From the NCBI RefSeq assembly GCF_036322805.1, contig NZ_AP027272.1, forward strand, positions 2,666,001 through 2,730,000: a DNA stretch of 64,000 nt. Direction: 5' to 3'. The stretch comes from Planctobacterium marinum (lineage in GTDB: Bacteria > Pseudomonadota > Gammaproteobacteria > Enterobacterales > Alteromonadaceae). Under the pieces are notes generated by a model. It was not told the origin of the DNA. It did not search any database and saw only the letters and a program-made list of their open reading frames with translations. Of this stretch, positions 17,438 to 26,778 are shown piece after piece; within the stretch, counting starts at the first letter, position 1, and every line of letters begins with the position of its first letter. The translations under genes and the position numbers were made by a program.

Positions 17438-17863
17438 CTAGCTTTCTTCGTTTTTCAACTTTTCCCGCCCAGAGAGCTTGTCGTAGTACTTTTTTCTGTA
17501 GTTACTCCCACACTCGTTATCAACACGGGTTACTACCTCTTCCAGAACATCAATTTTGAGTTCAGCATCAGCTAATGCGCGTTCTAAACGCTTAATCTTT
17601 TGGGCGGGTGTTTCGTTGGATTGAGACATAAGTGAATGCATCAAAGGCTCAGACCAATCCAGCTTACCATGCTTTCGTAGCCAGACGAGAACTGTACTTC
17701 GGCCTTGAATGCCAAAGTGCTTTTGAGCTTGTTTGTAGGTGAAGTCGCCTTTTTCGACTTGCGCTACAACGGCCAATTTAAAGCCTAAGGTGTAATCACG
17801 TTGAGTTCGTTTAACGCGTTGTTTATCTGGGTTTCTCATAATAAGTCCTAAATGTGTAAACAC
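17438..17863 (-). CDS. IS3-family transposase OrfA (HTH protein)
   Basis: 141 residues. A helix-turn-helix (TLGFKLAVVAQVEKGDFTYK, then QAQKHFGIQGRSTVLVWLRK) is followed by a leucine-zipper-like helix (KIKRLERALADAELKIDVLEE), the usual OrfA layout. It binds the terminal repeats. Near its end the sequence G AAA AAC (minus strand, 17456-17450) is a plausible -1 slippery site leading into the OrfB frame. The first ATG at 17863 lies very close to the IS end; the next ATG (residue 9) is an alternative start. Confidence 0.88.
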   Translation of the reverse strand: MFTHLGLIMRNPDKQRVKRTQRDYTLGFKLAVVAQVEKGDFTYKQAQKHFGIQGRSTVLVWLRKHGKLDWSEPLMHSLMSQSNETPAQKIKRLERALADAELKIDVLEEVVTRVDNECGSNYRKKYYDKLSGREKLKNEES

Positions 17864-17890
17864 ATTTCAGGACGGGACAATTGCAAAGAT

Positions 17891-17920
17891 AAAAAAGCCG
17901 CATCTAAACTGCGGCTTTTT
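17891..17920 (-). terminator. Terminator after large pullulanase gene
   Basis: AAAAAAGCCGC pairs with GCGGCTTTTT across a 9-nt loop, with T/A tracts on both sides. It closes the 1397-codon gene just before the IS. Confidence 0.88.
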
Positions 17921-17940
17921 AAAGAAGAAACGGGAAATTA

Positions 17941-20900
17941 TTATTGGCGAGTCACTCTGATATCTGGTGCTTCTGTCGAGGGACCAATCACCTCAAACAG
18001 ATAAATACCTGACTCAGAAACATCCAGACTCAAGTCTCCACCTACTGGTGCAAGAGTTACCCGCTCCCCAATGGTCACAGTATTACCTTGTGAACCAGCC
18101 CCGAGATCAACCGTGGCCCAGTCTTCGCTGGCCACTTTAAACTCATAACTACCGGCACTGAGTTCTATTTCCGCTGTGTAGAGTTTAACTCCATCAAACT
18201 CCATCTGGTTCGACGTGCTCCAATCATTCATAGTGCCACGCACAAATACCGGTGTATCACCATACATGCCGCCCTGGTAAACGCTTAAGGTTATGGCGTC
18301 AAGGTTGGCTGCATCCAGGGTGAAGATATAAGTTCCCTCACTGGCCACAGACATTTGAATATTGCCAGCACCTGCGAATAATCCATACTCACTCTCAAGG
18401 GATAAAGCATCACCATTGCCCCCTAAATTAACTGTTTCCCAATCTGCAGAAGCCACCTTAAATTCATAATCACCAGCGGCTAAGTCAACGACAACACTGT
18501 AGATACCAGCACCGTCATAAACAAAGGGATTATTTTCACTCCAGTCGTTCATGCTGCCGCGCAAAAATACGGTAGTACCGGGGAACGGCTGTTCTACCCT
18601 GACGGTAATGACAGGAGCTTGCGCATCAGTAGCGTCTACTTCAAAGATATAGGACTCGGATGAATCAGGCGTAAACATCAGGTTGTTGCCAAAACCCAGT
18701 TCCAGGGGTTCTCCAGTATTTACGATATCACCATTAGCGCCGCCGCCGAAGTTCACTGTAGCCCAATCTTCGCTGGCGAACTTGAATTCATAAGTCACAC
18801 CTTCTTCCAGAGAAAGTGACGCTTGATAGAGACCACTGCCTTGATAACTCATGGGATTACTGGTGCCCCAGTCGTTCATGGAGCCTCGAATGTAAACCGC
18901 GGTATTGCCATATACCGGTAAATCTGGCGTACCTATGGTGGCGTATTGATTCAAACCCATCCCCTGCGCACCTTGCTGTGCTTTTACGAACACAGCTAAG
19001 GAATAAGCTGGAACGGTAAATTCACCACTTTCGCCGTTTTCGTTAAATGAGGCACTTATCACTTGGGTATCGATGGAGTTGGTTAAAACAGGATGTAACG
19101 CGAAGCCACTGGCGGTCGGTATACTGTGCGTCACACTGGAATCCGTCGTATTGATTACCACTACCACAGCGTCATATAAGGGGTCGAGGTCTTCCAGGCC
19201 AGTACCGTCATCAATACTCATGACAATGAGTCCTGCTTGCTGATCAGAGCCGACATTATGAAAACCAATTCGCTCTTTGACTTGTTCACCTGTAGTCAGT
19301 CGGAACAGCTTGGTGGATTGACGTATTTCCAGATACTCCCGGAATACTTCGGCAGCAAACTGGATATCCGACATGGACGCGGCGCGATTACTGTCGGCCA
19401 GGATAGGTCGGATCTCATCCCAACGACCACCATTCTCTGACTGCAAAGGCACTCCTACATTCCAGTTGTTACTATTCATAGAGAAATCGATGCGATTAAA
19501 CCAGTCCCCCGCATCATATGTGTTGCGGTCCATCGATTTAGAACGTAACAAATCGCCACCTTGTTGCAGGAACGGAATTCCCTGACTCAACAGTGTCGTG
19601 GCCATAGAGATATTTTGCGCACGAACGCGATCTTGCAAAGAAATATCAGCAGGCAATGTGTAGTTCAGCTGATCCCAGAGAGTTTCATTATCGTGTTTAG
19701 ACACGTAGTTAATGATATCTGCAGGATCGGTAGCGTAACCACCAATAGTATTGGTTTTGATAAACGCATCGGTGGAGCTGACAAACTGAAAATCCGTTAA
19801 GGTGCCCGCTAATGACATTCTGATTTTGTCCTGTACTCTCAAAGTACCACTGCCAGTATCACCGCTGAACATGGCCGCGCCACGGATGGCTTCGCGTATT
19901 TGATCGTTAAAGGTCCCTACTTCAGTTCCCGCCATATTCTTTTGCGTGGCTTGCTCGAAGAGACGGTCTCCGCCGACCTCACCAAAGTCCCAGCCTTCGC
20001 CGTAAAAATAGTTATCCGGATCCACCGCTTTTACTGCTTCCCACGATTCCAGAATGGCATCCTTGGGAATGTGCCCCATCAGATCAAAACGGAAGGAGTC
20101 ATAGCGGTATTGCTCAGCCCACAAGACCAATGAATCTTGCATAAATTTCGCCATCATGCGGTTTTCAGTGGCGGTATTCTCACAACAAGTAGAACGCTCT
20201 ATGTCACCCGTTGTGCGATTGTATCTGTGGTAATAGCCCGGCACGACTTTATCAAATACCGAGTTAAGGTTAGTACCTGAAGACGATGTATGGTTATACA
20301 CTACGTCCAGTGCCACTCTAAGACCCATATCATGCAGTGCTTTAATCATGGCACGCATTTCCAGGATACGGACTGTACCATCAGGATCCGAAGAATAAGA
20401 ACCCTCCGGCACATTAAAGTGATGAGGGTCATACCCCCAGTTGAAGCTGTCCAAACCGCGTATTGCCGAAACTAAAGCTTGGGCATCTTCTGTTGCTGGA
20501 TCATAGCTTTCAAATACAGACAGCAAGGTAGTGTTATCATCTTCCACGCCACAGACAGGCGCATTTCCATTGATGGCGCAGAGCTCTGCAACGGTATTGT
20601 CGAGATTGATGGTTTGCGACTCATCTTCATTGATAGTGGCAATATCGTTGGCTGGCATGATGTGATAAAAGTTAAGCCCTTTTTCGGTCAGAGCCTGTAA
20701 GTGCTGCACTGCCACAGAGTTTGAATCAGTATAGGCTAAGTATTTACCACGATTCTCCTGGCTGACAGAGCTGTCCAGCGCACTAAAATCGCGAATGTGG
20801 GCTTCGTAAATTACCGCATCTTCGAAATTCTCCAGCTCTGGAGAAACATGGTCATCCCAGTTGGCCGGTTTTAAGTCATCATCAGCAAGATTAACTATTT

Positions 20901-22134
20901 GCGAGTATCGTCCATTAGTAGAGACGCTCACTGAGTAAGGGTCAGTGGCTTCAGTATTAACAACCGCATTCTCAACAGGGTGGAAAACCGTGACTTCGAA
21001 ACGATAGAATTTTCGGTCGAGGTCTGCAGCATTGCCAGTATAGGTCCAAATACCTGTGTCACCGTCGTAACTCATATCAGAGGAGATCAGCAGAGATTTG
21101 TCTGAATCGTAAAGGTTAAGCTTTACATCCTGTGCTGTGGGTGCCCAGAGATTTAAGGTAACCTCACTTTCGCTGAAATGAGGACCATAACTCGCCTCAT
21201 CAGCGTCATTGTCACCGCTGGTGTATAGGTCATCTAAAACAGGGGCTATCTGCACCCGCGTCGCAGCCGCTATTTCACCATCGTGATCGGAGGCTACAAC
21301 AACTAATTGTGATTTGAGCATTTGTTTAATTTGGCTTAATTCAGCGTCAATACTCAGACTGTCCCATTGAGATTGATTCAGTGCCAATGCTGCTTCACTG
21401 TTCTCAGCCTCACTGAATGTAAGTGAAACAAAGTTATCTCCGTCAATCCCCGTTTCAGCATCAAATTGCAAGTTTCCATTTTCAGACCAATATAAGCGGA
21501 TATCTGAATACTGACTGGTGTCAGCGCCCCACACTAAAGTATCGCTGTACACCCAATGCACTTCTGCATTTTGCACAGTGACTGGAATTTCTACGATAGC
21601 CTCATAAAAAACATCGGGAACACCTGATAAAGTCCAGGCCATTCTATCGCCCGATAAATCCATCATACGGTCTTGCTGTGATAAATCTTTATTACCATCA
21701 GCATCATGTACGATGAAATTCATACAATCAGAGTAGTCTTCCATCAAGGGAATAATGAAGTAGCCACCATAGGCAGGATCGACACCAGCGATAGAGGGGC
21801 CATCTGGCCATGTTGTGGGTTCAGCTACCGTATCCGGGCAAGCATCGTTGTTCCACAAATGTAAAACCCAACCATCGTATTCACCATCCGGGCGGTTGTA
21901 AAAAATAACCGCTTCGTTGCCTTGCGCCGTTACTGTTGCTGGCGGCAAAACACAACTATCGCCAGCCTCATTAGCCACCTCAGGTGCATCGCAACTAAGT
22001 GGCTCAGGCGTATCAGGTGTTATGGTGGGAGGGGTGACCTCGGGAAGCTCTAGTTTGTCAGAAGAGCACGACATTAATGTCAGCCCCAACAAACCAGAAA
22101 CAATCAAACTGAGTTTATTGTTTGGTATTTTCAT
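17941..22134 (-). CDS. Large multidomain pullulanase-type GH13 lipoprotein with three C-terminal sandwich repeats
   Basis: 1397 residues. Lipobox LMSC puts the lipidated cysteine at residue 23. Order of parts: proline-rich linker with disulphide-type cysteines (30-65), PUD/CBM41-like starch-binding domain (about 70-180), CBM48-like domain (325-415) and GH13 barrel (435-960) with nucleophile D684, acid/base E713 and D815. Three tandem repeats of about 108 residues follow, each starting RG(S/T)MNDW at 1083, 1192 and 1300, and each with YEFK(F/V)AS.DW. The repeats resemble glucan-binding beta-sandwiches. It would debranch starch, glycogen or pullulan at the cell surface. Preceded by two ATACGTAT operators. 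Confidence 0.9.
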   Translation of the reverse strand: MKIPNNKLSLIVSGLLGLTLMSCSSDKLELPEVTPPTITPDTPEPLSCDAPEVANEAGDSCVLPPATVTAQGNEAVIFYNRPDGEYDGWVLHLWNNDACPDTVAEPTTWPDGPSIAGVDPAYGGYFIIPLMEDYSDCMNFIVHDADGNKDLSQQDRMMDLSGDRMAWTLSGVPDVFYEAIVEIPVTVQNAEVHWVYSDTLVWGADTSQYSDIRLYWSENGNLQFDAETGIDGDNFVSLTFSEAENSEAALALNQSQWDSLSIDAELSQIKQMLKSQLVVVASDHDGEIAAATRVQIAPVLDDLYTSGDNDADEASYGPHFSESEVTLNLWAPTAQDVKLNLYDSDKSLLISSDMSYDGDTGIWTYTGNAADLDRKFYRFEVTVFHPVENAVVNTEATDPYSVSVSTNGRYSQIVNLADDDLKPANWDDHVSPELENFEDAVIYEAHIRDFSALDSSVSQENRGKYLAYTDSNSVAVQHLQALTEKGLNFYHIMPANDIATINEDESQTINLDNTVAELCAINGNAPVCGVEDDNTTLLSVFESYDPATEDAQALVSAIRGLDSFNWGYDPHHFNVPEGSYSSDPDGTVRILEMRAMIKALHDMGLRVALDVVYNHTSSSGTNLNSVFDKVVPGYYHRYNRTTGDIERSTCCENTATENRMMAKFMQDSLVLWAEQYRYDSFRFDLMGHIPKDAILESWEAVKAVDPDNYFYGEGWDFGEVGGDRLFEQATQKNMAGTEVGTFNDQIREAIRGAAMFSGDTGSGTLRVQDKIRMSLAGTLTDFQFVSSTDAFIKTNTIGGYATDPADIINYVSKHDNETLWDQLNYTLPADISLQDRVRAQNISMATTLLSQGIPFLQQGGDLLRSKSMDRNTYDAGDWFNRIDFSMNSNNWNVGVPLQSENGGRWDEIRPILADSNRAASMSDIQFAAEVFREYLEIRQSTKLFRLTTGEQVKERIGFHNVGSDQQAGLIVMSIDDGTGLEDLDPLYDAVVVVINTTDSSVTHSIPTASGFALHPVLTNSIDTQVISASFNENGESGEFTVPAYSLAVFVKAQQGAQGMGLNQYATIGTPDLPVYGNTAVYIRGSMNDWGTSNPMSYQGSGLYQASLSLEEGVTYEFKFASEDWATVNFGGGANGDIVNTGEPLELGFGNNLMFTPDSSESYIFEVDATDAQAPVITVRVEQPFPGTTVFLRGSMNDWSENNPFVYDGAGIYSVVVDLAAGDYEFKVASADWETVNLGGNGDALSLESEYGLFAGAGNIQMSVASEGTYIFTLDAANLDAITLSVYQGGMYGDTPVFVRGTMNDWSTSNQMEFDGVKLYTAEIELSAGSYEFKVASEDWATVDLGAGSQGNTVTIGERVTLAPVGGDLSLDVSESGIYLFEVIGPSTEAPDIRVTRQ

Positions 22135-22231
22135 TATAATTTCCGCGTGTGAAACAAGCTCGAAGAGCGAATAATTTGACTCAACGCGGAAAATTAGATT
22201 TTTAAAGTTTCATTTACAAGGCGTTAACATG

Positions 22232-22268
22232 TGCATACGTATGTATCGAGTCATGAATACGTATGCAA
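22232..22268 (-). promoter_or_regulatory. Paired ATACGTAT operators upstream of large pullulanase
   Basis: ATACGTAT occurs at 22235-22242 and 22257-22264, exactly 22 bp apart (two helical turns), about 100 bp before the start codon. The second, read on the minus strand as TTGCATACGTATTCAT, matches the site before the TonB receptor over 16 bases. The pairing suggests cooperative binding by a dimeric sugar regulator. Confidence 0.6.
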
Positions 22269-22295
22269 ACCCATGCACGGAGACGGAGCAATAAA

Positions 22296-22324
22296 TTGAC
22301 TTCAAATACGAGTATGTGTATCTT
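22296..22324 (+). promoter_or_regulatory. Candidate sigma-70 promoter for the 22463-23073 unit
   Basis: TTGACT (22296-22301), 17-bp spacer, TATCTT (22319-22324). Between it and the first start codon is an inverted repeat, CCTAAGTT (22419-22426) with AACTTAGG (22447-22454), which ends in the ribosome site of the small ORF. Confidence 0.45.
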
Positions 22325-22462
22325 GCGCGCAAAGGCTGCAGAGACGCCTGTTCCGCTAAAGATGACATCACTCTGTAACTTCACCCAATTAGGGTTTTAT
22401 AAATACGGTTCGTTTGAACCTAAGTTGGTAATGCGGAAACCAAGTTAACTTAGGAAAAAACA

Positions 22463-22621
22463 ATGACCGAGCTATTATTTGACCTACTTTCGCTTTTTAG
22501 CTTTTTTGTTCTCATATCTTTTAATGGCTGTCAGCTTATCTCGCTGTGTGCGTTGGTATGCTTATATCGATTTGCTGGTAGCAATTTAAACGGCGCCTTC
22601 TGCTACAAGGAGGAAGCGTGA
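22463..22621 (+). CDS. Small single-pass membrane protein, 52 residues
   Basis: Start ATG with AGGA 7 bp upstream (22452-22455). The product begins MTELLFDLLSLFSFFVLISF and is hydrophobic to about residue 36 (one or two membrane segments), then has a short polar tail. Its TGA stop overlaps the ATG of the next gene (TGATG), a typical translational coupling arrangement. I do not recognise a family. The ribosome site, hydrophobicity and coupling support a real gene; it could still be a leader peptide that only couples translation. Confidence 0.45.
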   Translation: MTELLFDLLSLFSFFVLISFNGCQLISLCALVCLYRFAGSNLNGAFCYKEEA

Positions 22622-23073
22622 TGAGAGCGATTAACGAGCTAAAAATTAAAGCCAAGAAAAAACTTAAATCAGAGCAGTCAGCGACTGAAGGTTTAACTTT
22701 GACAGATTGCCAACAAAGTCTCGCCCAAAAGGCGGGTTTTAGCCATTGGCACCATGCACTGGAGGTACTTTCTGGTGAACCAAGGAACTCTGATTGTGGC
22801 AAGCTGTGGCACCATCCGAGTTGCGATGTTTTACTGAATTTATGGTTCGCCAATTATGAAGAGGCACATGCCGCACTAACGAAAAACCTTGATAAATTTC
22901 TACTACCCTACAAGACACAGTTTGTTTTGGTAACTGAAGAGTATTTAACCCTGATAGGATTGACGCCACAGCTACAAACTGAATTGCGAAATCATGGCGC
23001 TGACCTTACTCGCCTTGGTAACACCAGGTTGTGGGATGACATCGCTTTACGGTGTATCCGGCATAAGTTGTAA
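22621..23073 (+). CDS. Hypothetical soluble protein, 150 residues
   Basis: Start ATG at 22621, 7 bp after a perfect AAGGAGG (22607-22613); an in-frame GTG directly before it is less well spaced. The N-terminus is a lysine-rich helix followed by LAQKAGFSHWHHALEVL, a short motif of the kind seen at the ends of some toxin/antitoxin-like and glyoxalase-related small proteins, but I cannot name the family. The rest is mixed alpha/beta without catalytic signature. It overlaps by one base a small membrane protein ORF, and a bidirectional terminator separates it from sucD. Confidence 0.65.
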   Translation: MRAINELKIKAKKKLKSEQSATEGLTLTDCQQSLAQKAGFSHWHHALEVLSGEPRNSDCGKLWHHPSCDVLLNLWFANYEEAHAALTKNLDKFLLPYKTQFVLVTEEYLTLIGLTPQLQTELRNHGADLTRLGNTRLWDDIALRCIRHKL

Positions 23074-23089
23074 TTGAGAACAACAAATA

Positions 23090-23115
23090 AAAAACCCGCC
23101 ATCAGGCGGGTTTTT
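23090..23115. terminator. Bidirectional terminator between hypothetical gene and sucD
   Basis: AAAAACCCGCC pairs with GGCGGGTTTTT across ATCA. It serves the plus-strand gene ending at 23073 and the minus-strand suc operon ending at 23137. Confidence 0.92.
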
Positions 23116-23136
23116 CAATAATGACACTCGCGTTGA

Positions 23137-24009
23137 TTACCAACCTGTAATTTCGCGTAATGCTTTACCGATGTCAGCCAGTGAACGCACTGTTTTAACA
23201 CCAGCAGCTTCAAGTGCTGCGAATTTGTCATCTGCAGTACCTTTACCGCCAGCAATGATGGCACCAGCATGGCCCATGCGCTTACCCGGAGGCGCAGTAA
23301 CACCTGCGATATAAGAGACAACCGGCTTGGTTACGTTTTCTTTGATAAACGCAGCCGCTTCTTCTTCTGCTGTACCACCGATTTCACCGATCATAACAAT
23401 GGCTTCGGTACCATCGTCGTCCTGGAACATTTGCAGGACATCGATGAAGTTAGAGCCTGGGATTGGGTCACCACCGATACCAACACAGGTAGACTGACCA
23501 AAACCTTCGTCTGTAGTTTGCTTAACCGCTTCGTAAGTTAATGTACCTGAACGAGATACAATACCCACTTTACCGGGTAAGTGAATGTGTCCCGGCATAA
23601 TGCCGATTTTGCATTCACCCGGTGTGATTACACCTGGGCAGTTTGGACCAATCATACGCACACCTTTTTGGGTGACGTATTCTTTAACATAAAGCATGTC
23701 CAGCGTTGGAATACCCTCAGTAATACACACGATCAGTTCAATGCCGGCATCAGCAGCTTCAATGATTGAGTCCTTACAGAAGGGTGCAGGTACGTAGATC
23801 ACTGTTGCAGTTGCACCAGTGGCTTCTACGGCTTCACGTACTGTGTTGAATACAGGTAACCCCAAGTGCTCAGTACCGCCTTTACCTGGCGTTACACCGC
23901 CAACCATTTGCGTACCGTAAGCAATCGCTTGCTCAGAGTGGAAAGTACCCTGACCACCAGTAAATCCCTGGCAGATAACTTTAGTATCTTTGTTAATTAA
24001 TACAGACAT
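23137..24009 (-). CDS. sucD: Succinyl-CoA synthetase alpha subunit
   Basis: 290 residues, the usual length. The N-terminal Rossmann CoA-binding domain has [17 protein letters not shown]. The ligase part holds the phosphohistidine H247 in [10 protein letters not shown] and the glycine-rich [10 protein letters not shown]. With SucC it converts succinyl-CoA, phosphate and NDP to succinate, CoA and NTP in the TCA cycle. The start codon overlaps the sucC stop by one base (TAATG), so the two subunits are translated together. It ends the suc operon at a strong terminator. Confidence 0.98.
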   Translation of the reverse strand: MSVLINKDTKVICQGFTGGQGTFHSEQAIAYGTQMVGGVTPGKGGTEHLGLPVFNTVREAVEATGATATVIYVPAPFCKDSIIEAADAGIELIVCITEGIPTLDMLYVKEYVTQKGVRMIGPNCPGVITPGECKIGIMPGHIHLPGKVGIVSRSGTLTYEAVKQTTDEGFGQSTCVGIGGDPIPGSNFIDVLQMFQDDDGTEAIVMIGEIGGTAEEEAAAFIKENVTKPVVSYIAGVTAPPGKRMGHAGAIIAGGKGTADDKFAALEAAGVKTVRSLADIGKALREITGW

Positions 24010-25175
24010 TATTTGCCCTCCGCTGCTTTAACTACTTGCTGAGCTGCGTCAGTCAAACTTGTAGCAGCAATAATATCCAGACCAGAATTCGCTAACACTT
24101 CGCGACCCAGGTCAGCGTTGGTTCCTTCAAGGCGAACGACAACTGGTACTTCAACACCGACTTCTTTAACCGCGCCAATGATACCTTCAGCAATCATATC
24201 GCAACGTACGATACCACCGAAGATGTTTACCAATACCGCTTTTACGTTATCGTCAGACAAGATGATTTTAAATGCTTCTGCAACGCGCTCTTTAGTGGCA
24301 CCGCCACCTACGTCAAGGAAGTTTGCAGGCTTACCACCGTGCAAATTAACGATATCCATGGTGCCCATCGCCAGGCCCGCACCGTTAACCATACAACCTA
24401 CGTTTCCGTCTAGTGCAACGTAGTTTAACTCCCACTGAGCTGCGTGTGCTTCACGAGCGTCTTCCTGTGAAGGATCGTGCATCTCTTTGAGCTTAGGCTG
24501 ACGGTACATGGCGTTGCTGTCGATACCAACTTTGGCATCCAGACAGTGTAAATCACCGTCAGTTTTAACAACTAACGGATTGATTTCGATTAGAGCAACG
24601 TCCAGGTCTTCAAACATTTTCGCCAGACCCATGAAGATCTTGGTAAATTGCTTAATTTGTACACCTTTCAGACCTAATTTAAAGGCCATTTCACGCGCCT
24701 GATAAGGCTGCGGACCAACGATTGGATCGATGGGTGCTTTCAGGATTTTCTCTGGCGTTTCTTCGGCAACGGTTTCGATATCCACACCGCCTTCAGTTGA
24801 AGCCATGAATACAACGCGACGCGTACCACGGTCAACAACAGCACCTAAGTACAATTCGTCAGCGATATCAGTACAGGATTCTACTAAGATTTTGCTTACA
24901 GGCTGACCGTTTTCGTCAGTCTGGAAAGTAACCAGGTTTTGACCTAACCACTTTTGCGCAAACTCTTTGATTTCTTCTTTACTTTTTACCAGCTTAACGC
25001 CGCCCGCTTTACCGCGACCACCGGCATGTACCTGACATTTAACAACCCACTCGTTGCCGCCGATGCTATCTGCAGCTTCTGCAGCCGCCTGTGGAGTGTC
25101 GGTTGCATAACCTTCTGAGACGGGTAAGCCATATTCTTTAAATAGCTGTTTACCCTGATATTCATGCAAATTCAT
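24009..25175 (-). CDS. sucC: Succinyl-CoA synthetase beta subunit
   Basis: 388 residues, identical in length to the typical enzyme. The ATP-grasp N-terminal half starts [19 protein letters not shown] and contains [19 protein letters not shown] for nucleotide binding; the C-terminal ligase domain has [10 protein letters not shown] for phosphate. It forms the heterodimer with SucD. A hairpin at 25261-25281 and 111 bp separate it from sucB, so sucCD may have its own promoter or a different message level. Confidence 0.98.
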   Translation of the reverse strand: MNLHEYQGKQLFKEYGLPVSEGYATDTPQAAAEAADSIGGNEWVVKCQVHAGGRGKAGGVKLVKSKEEIKEFAQKWLGQNLVTFQTDENGQPVSKILVESCTDIADELYLGAVVDRGTRRVVFMASTEGGVDIETVAEETPEKILKAPIDPIVGPQPYQAREMAFKLGLKGVQIKQFTKIFMGLAKMFEDLDVALIEINPLVVKTDGDLHCLDAKVGIDSNAMYRQPKLKEMHDPSQEDAREAHAAQWELNYVALDGNVGCMVNGAGLAMGTMDIVNLHGGKPANFLDVGGGATKERVAEAFKIILSDDNVKAVLVNIFGGIVRCDMIAEGIIGAVKEVGVEVPVVVRLEGTNADLGREVLANSGLDIIAATSLTDAAQQVVKAAEGK

Positions 25176-25260
25176 GGTGAAATTTCCGTGATTATTTAAA
25201 AACTGTCGAATTGATCGACCTGAAATATTAAGTCAGCGTGCTTCCTTGCAGCAATAAAGT

Positions 25261-25281
25261 TATGCCGTCTAAGACGGCATA
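25261..25281 (-). terminator. Intercistronic hairpin between sucB and sucC
   Basis: TATGCCGTC and GACGGCATA pair perfectly over three bases. The minus-strand tail is only AACUUUAUU, so partial termination or RNA processing is more likely than full termination. Confidence 0.5.
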
Positions 25282-25286
25282 CTTAC

Positions 25287-26777
25287 TTATACATCCAACA
25301 ATAAGCGTGTCGGGTCTTCCAGCATCTCTTTAACAGTTACGAGGAAGCCGACGGACTCTTTACCATCGATGATTCTGTGGTCGTAAGACAGCGCCAGATA
25401 CATCATAGGCAGAATCTCTACTTTGCCGTCCACTGCCATAGGTCTGTCCTGAATCTTATGCATACCCAAGATGGCGCTTTGCGGTGGGTTGATGATAGGA
25501 GTAGACATCAATGAACCAAATACACCACCGTTGGTAATTGTGAAATTACCGCCGGTGAGCTCATCCATAGTCAATTTACCATCACGGCCTTTTAGTGCCA
25601 GACTCTTAATACCTTTTTCGATACCTGCCAGACCCAATTGGTCGCAGTCTTTCAAAACAGGTGTTACCAGTCCGCGAGGTGTAGAAACTGCAATCGAAAC
25701 GTCGAAATAATTGTGGTAACAAATATCATCACCATCAATTGACGCGTTTACTTCAGGATAACGCTTAAGCGCTTCGGTTACCGCTTTTACATAGAACGAC
25801 ATAAACCCAAGACGAATACCATGCTTTTTCTCGAAAACCTCTTGGTATTTCTTACGCAGATCCATAATGGGCTTCATGTTAACTTCATTAAATGTGGTTA
25901 ACATGGCAGTGGAGTTTTTAGCTTCCAATAAACGGTTTGCGATAGTTTTACGCAAACGCGTCATGGGTACGCGTTTTTCGGTACGGTCAGCCATGGCAAC
26001 TGGCGCAGTTTCAGTGCTTGCAGCAGCGGCTGGTGCGGGGGCAGCCGAAGCACCTTTTAAGTGTTTCTCAACGTCTTCTTTAGTGATGCGACCGTTTTTG
26101 CCTGAGCCTTTAATCTTGGCAGGGTCAATATCTTTTTCCGCGAGTAAGCGACGTACTGAAGGACTTAAAACATCATCATCAGAGTCGCTTTCATCTGCAG
26201 CAGCGGGAGCTGGTGCAGCGGCGCCAGCGCCAGCAGCAAACTTGGCTATAACCTGTTCAGCAGTAACAGTGTCGCCTTCATTGTGCAGAATTTCAGAAAG
26301 AGAGCCGTCTGCAGGAGCTACCACTTCCAGAACCACTTTGTCAGTCTCAATATCCACTAAGTTTTGATCGCGTGACACTGCCTCACCCGGTTGTACATGC
26401 CAGGTTGCTATTGTTGCATCTGCTACCGATTCAGGTAACACAGGTACTTTAATATCCACTGATTCACCTTTTGCGCTTTCGCCAGAGTTTGATTTTGCTT
26501 GTTCTTCTGCTTTAGCTGTGGGGGCAGACTGAGCCGCTGCACCTGCTTCCACTAAAGCAATGACTTGTTCTGCCAGAACGGTTTCACCTTCCGGGCAATG
26601 AATTTCAGTAATCACACCATCTTCAGGTGCAACCACTTCTAAAACCACTTTATCGGTCTCGATGTCTACCAGGTTTTGGTCACGAGAGACTTTGTCACCT
26701 GGTTTAACATGCCAGGTGGCTACCGTTGCATCAGCCACAGATTCCGGCAATACAGGAACTTTAATTTCAATGCTCAT
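25287..26777 (-). CDS. sucB: 2-oxoglutarate dehydrogenase E2, dihydrolipoyl succinyltransferase, two lipoyl domains
   Basis: 496 residues, about 90 longer than E. coli SucB. The extra length is a second lipoyl domain: residues 3-75 (lipoyl K43 in ETDKVVLEV) and 107-180 (K147 in the same motif), joined by an Ala/Lys/Ser linker. Next come the peripheral subunit-binding domain (about 200-240, [19 protein letters not shown]) and the catalytic domain ending in DHRIIDGKE. It transfers the succinyl group from E1 to CoA. The start is 1 bp after the sucA stop. Confidence 0.97.
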   Translation of the reverse strand: MSIEIKVPVLPESVADATVATWHVKPGDKVSRDQNLVDIETDKVVLEVVAPEDGVITEIHCPEGETVLAEQVIALVEAGAAAQSAPTAKAEEQAKSNSGESAKGESVDIKVPVLPESVADATIATWHVQPGEAVSRDQNLVDIETDKVVLEVVAPADGSLSEILHNEGDTVTAEQVIAKFAAGAGAAAPAPAAADESDSDDDVLSPSVRRLLAEKDIDPAKIKGSGKNGRITKEDVEKHLKGASAAPAPAAAASTETAPVAMADRTEKRVPMTRLRKTIANRLLEAKNSTAMLTTFNEVNMKPIMDLRKKYQEVFEKKHGIRLGFMSFYVKAVTEALKRYPEVNASIDGDDICYHNYFDVSIAVSTPRGLVTPVLKDCDQLGLAGIEKGIKSLALKGRDGKLTMDELTGGNFTITNGGVFGSLMSTPIINPPQSAILGMHKIQDRPMAVDGKVEILPMMYLALSYDHRIIDGKESVGFLVTVKEMLEDPTRLLLDV

Positions 26778-26778
26778 T

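Larger units (their letters stand above)
16576..17879 (-). mobile_element. Complete IS3-family insertion sequence, 1304 bp
   Basis: The ends are imperfect inverted repeats, TGTCTCGTCCTAAAAT at 16576 and TGTCCCGTCCTGAAAT read inward from 17879 (14 of 16 match), with the TG...CA tips of the family. A 3-bp direct repeat ATT flanks it (16573-16575 and 17880-17882). It encodes two overlapping frames, orfA and orfB, with intact helix-turn-helix and DDE residues, so it may be active. It inserted between the terminator of the large pullulanase gene and the promoter region of the starch TonB receptor, apparently without breaking a gene. Confidence 0.92.

Noticed and set aside
22263-22448. 61-residue plus-strand ORF before the small membrane protein
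   Set aside because: It covers the operator and promoter region, has no ribosome site and shows no protein-like composition.
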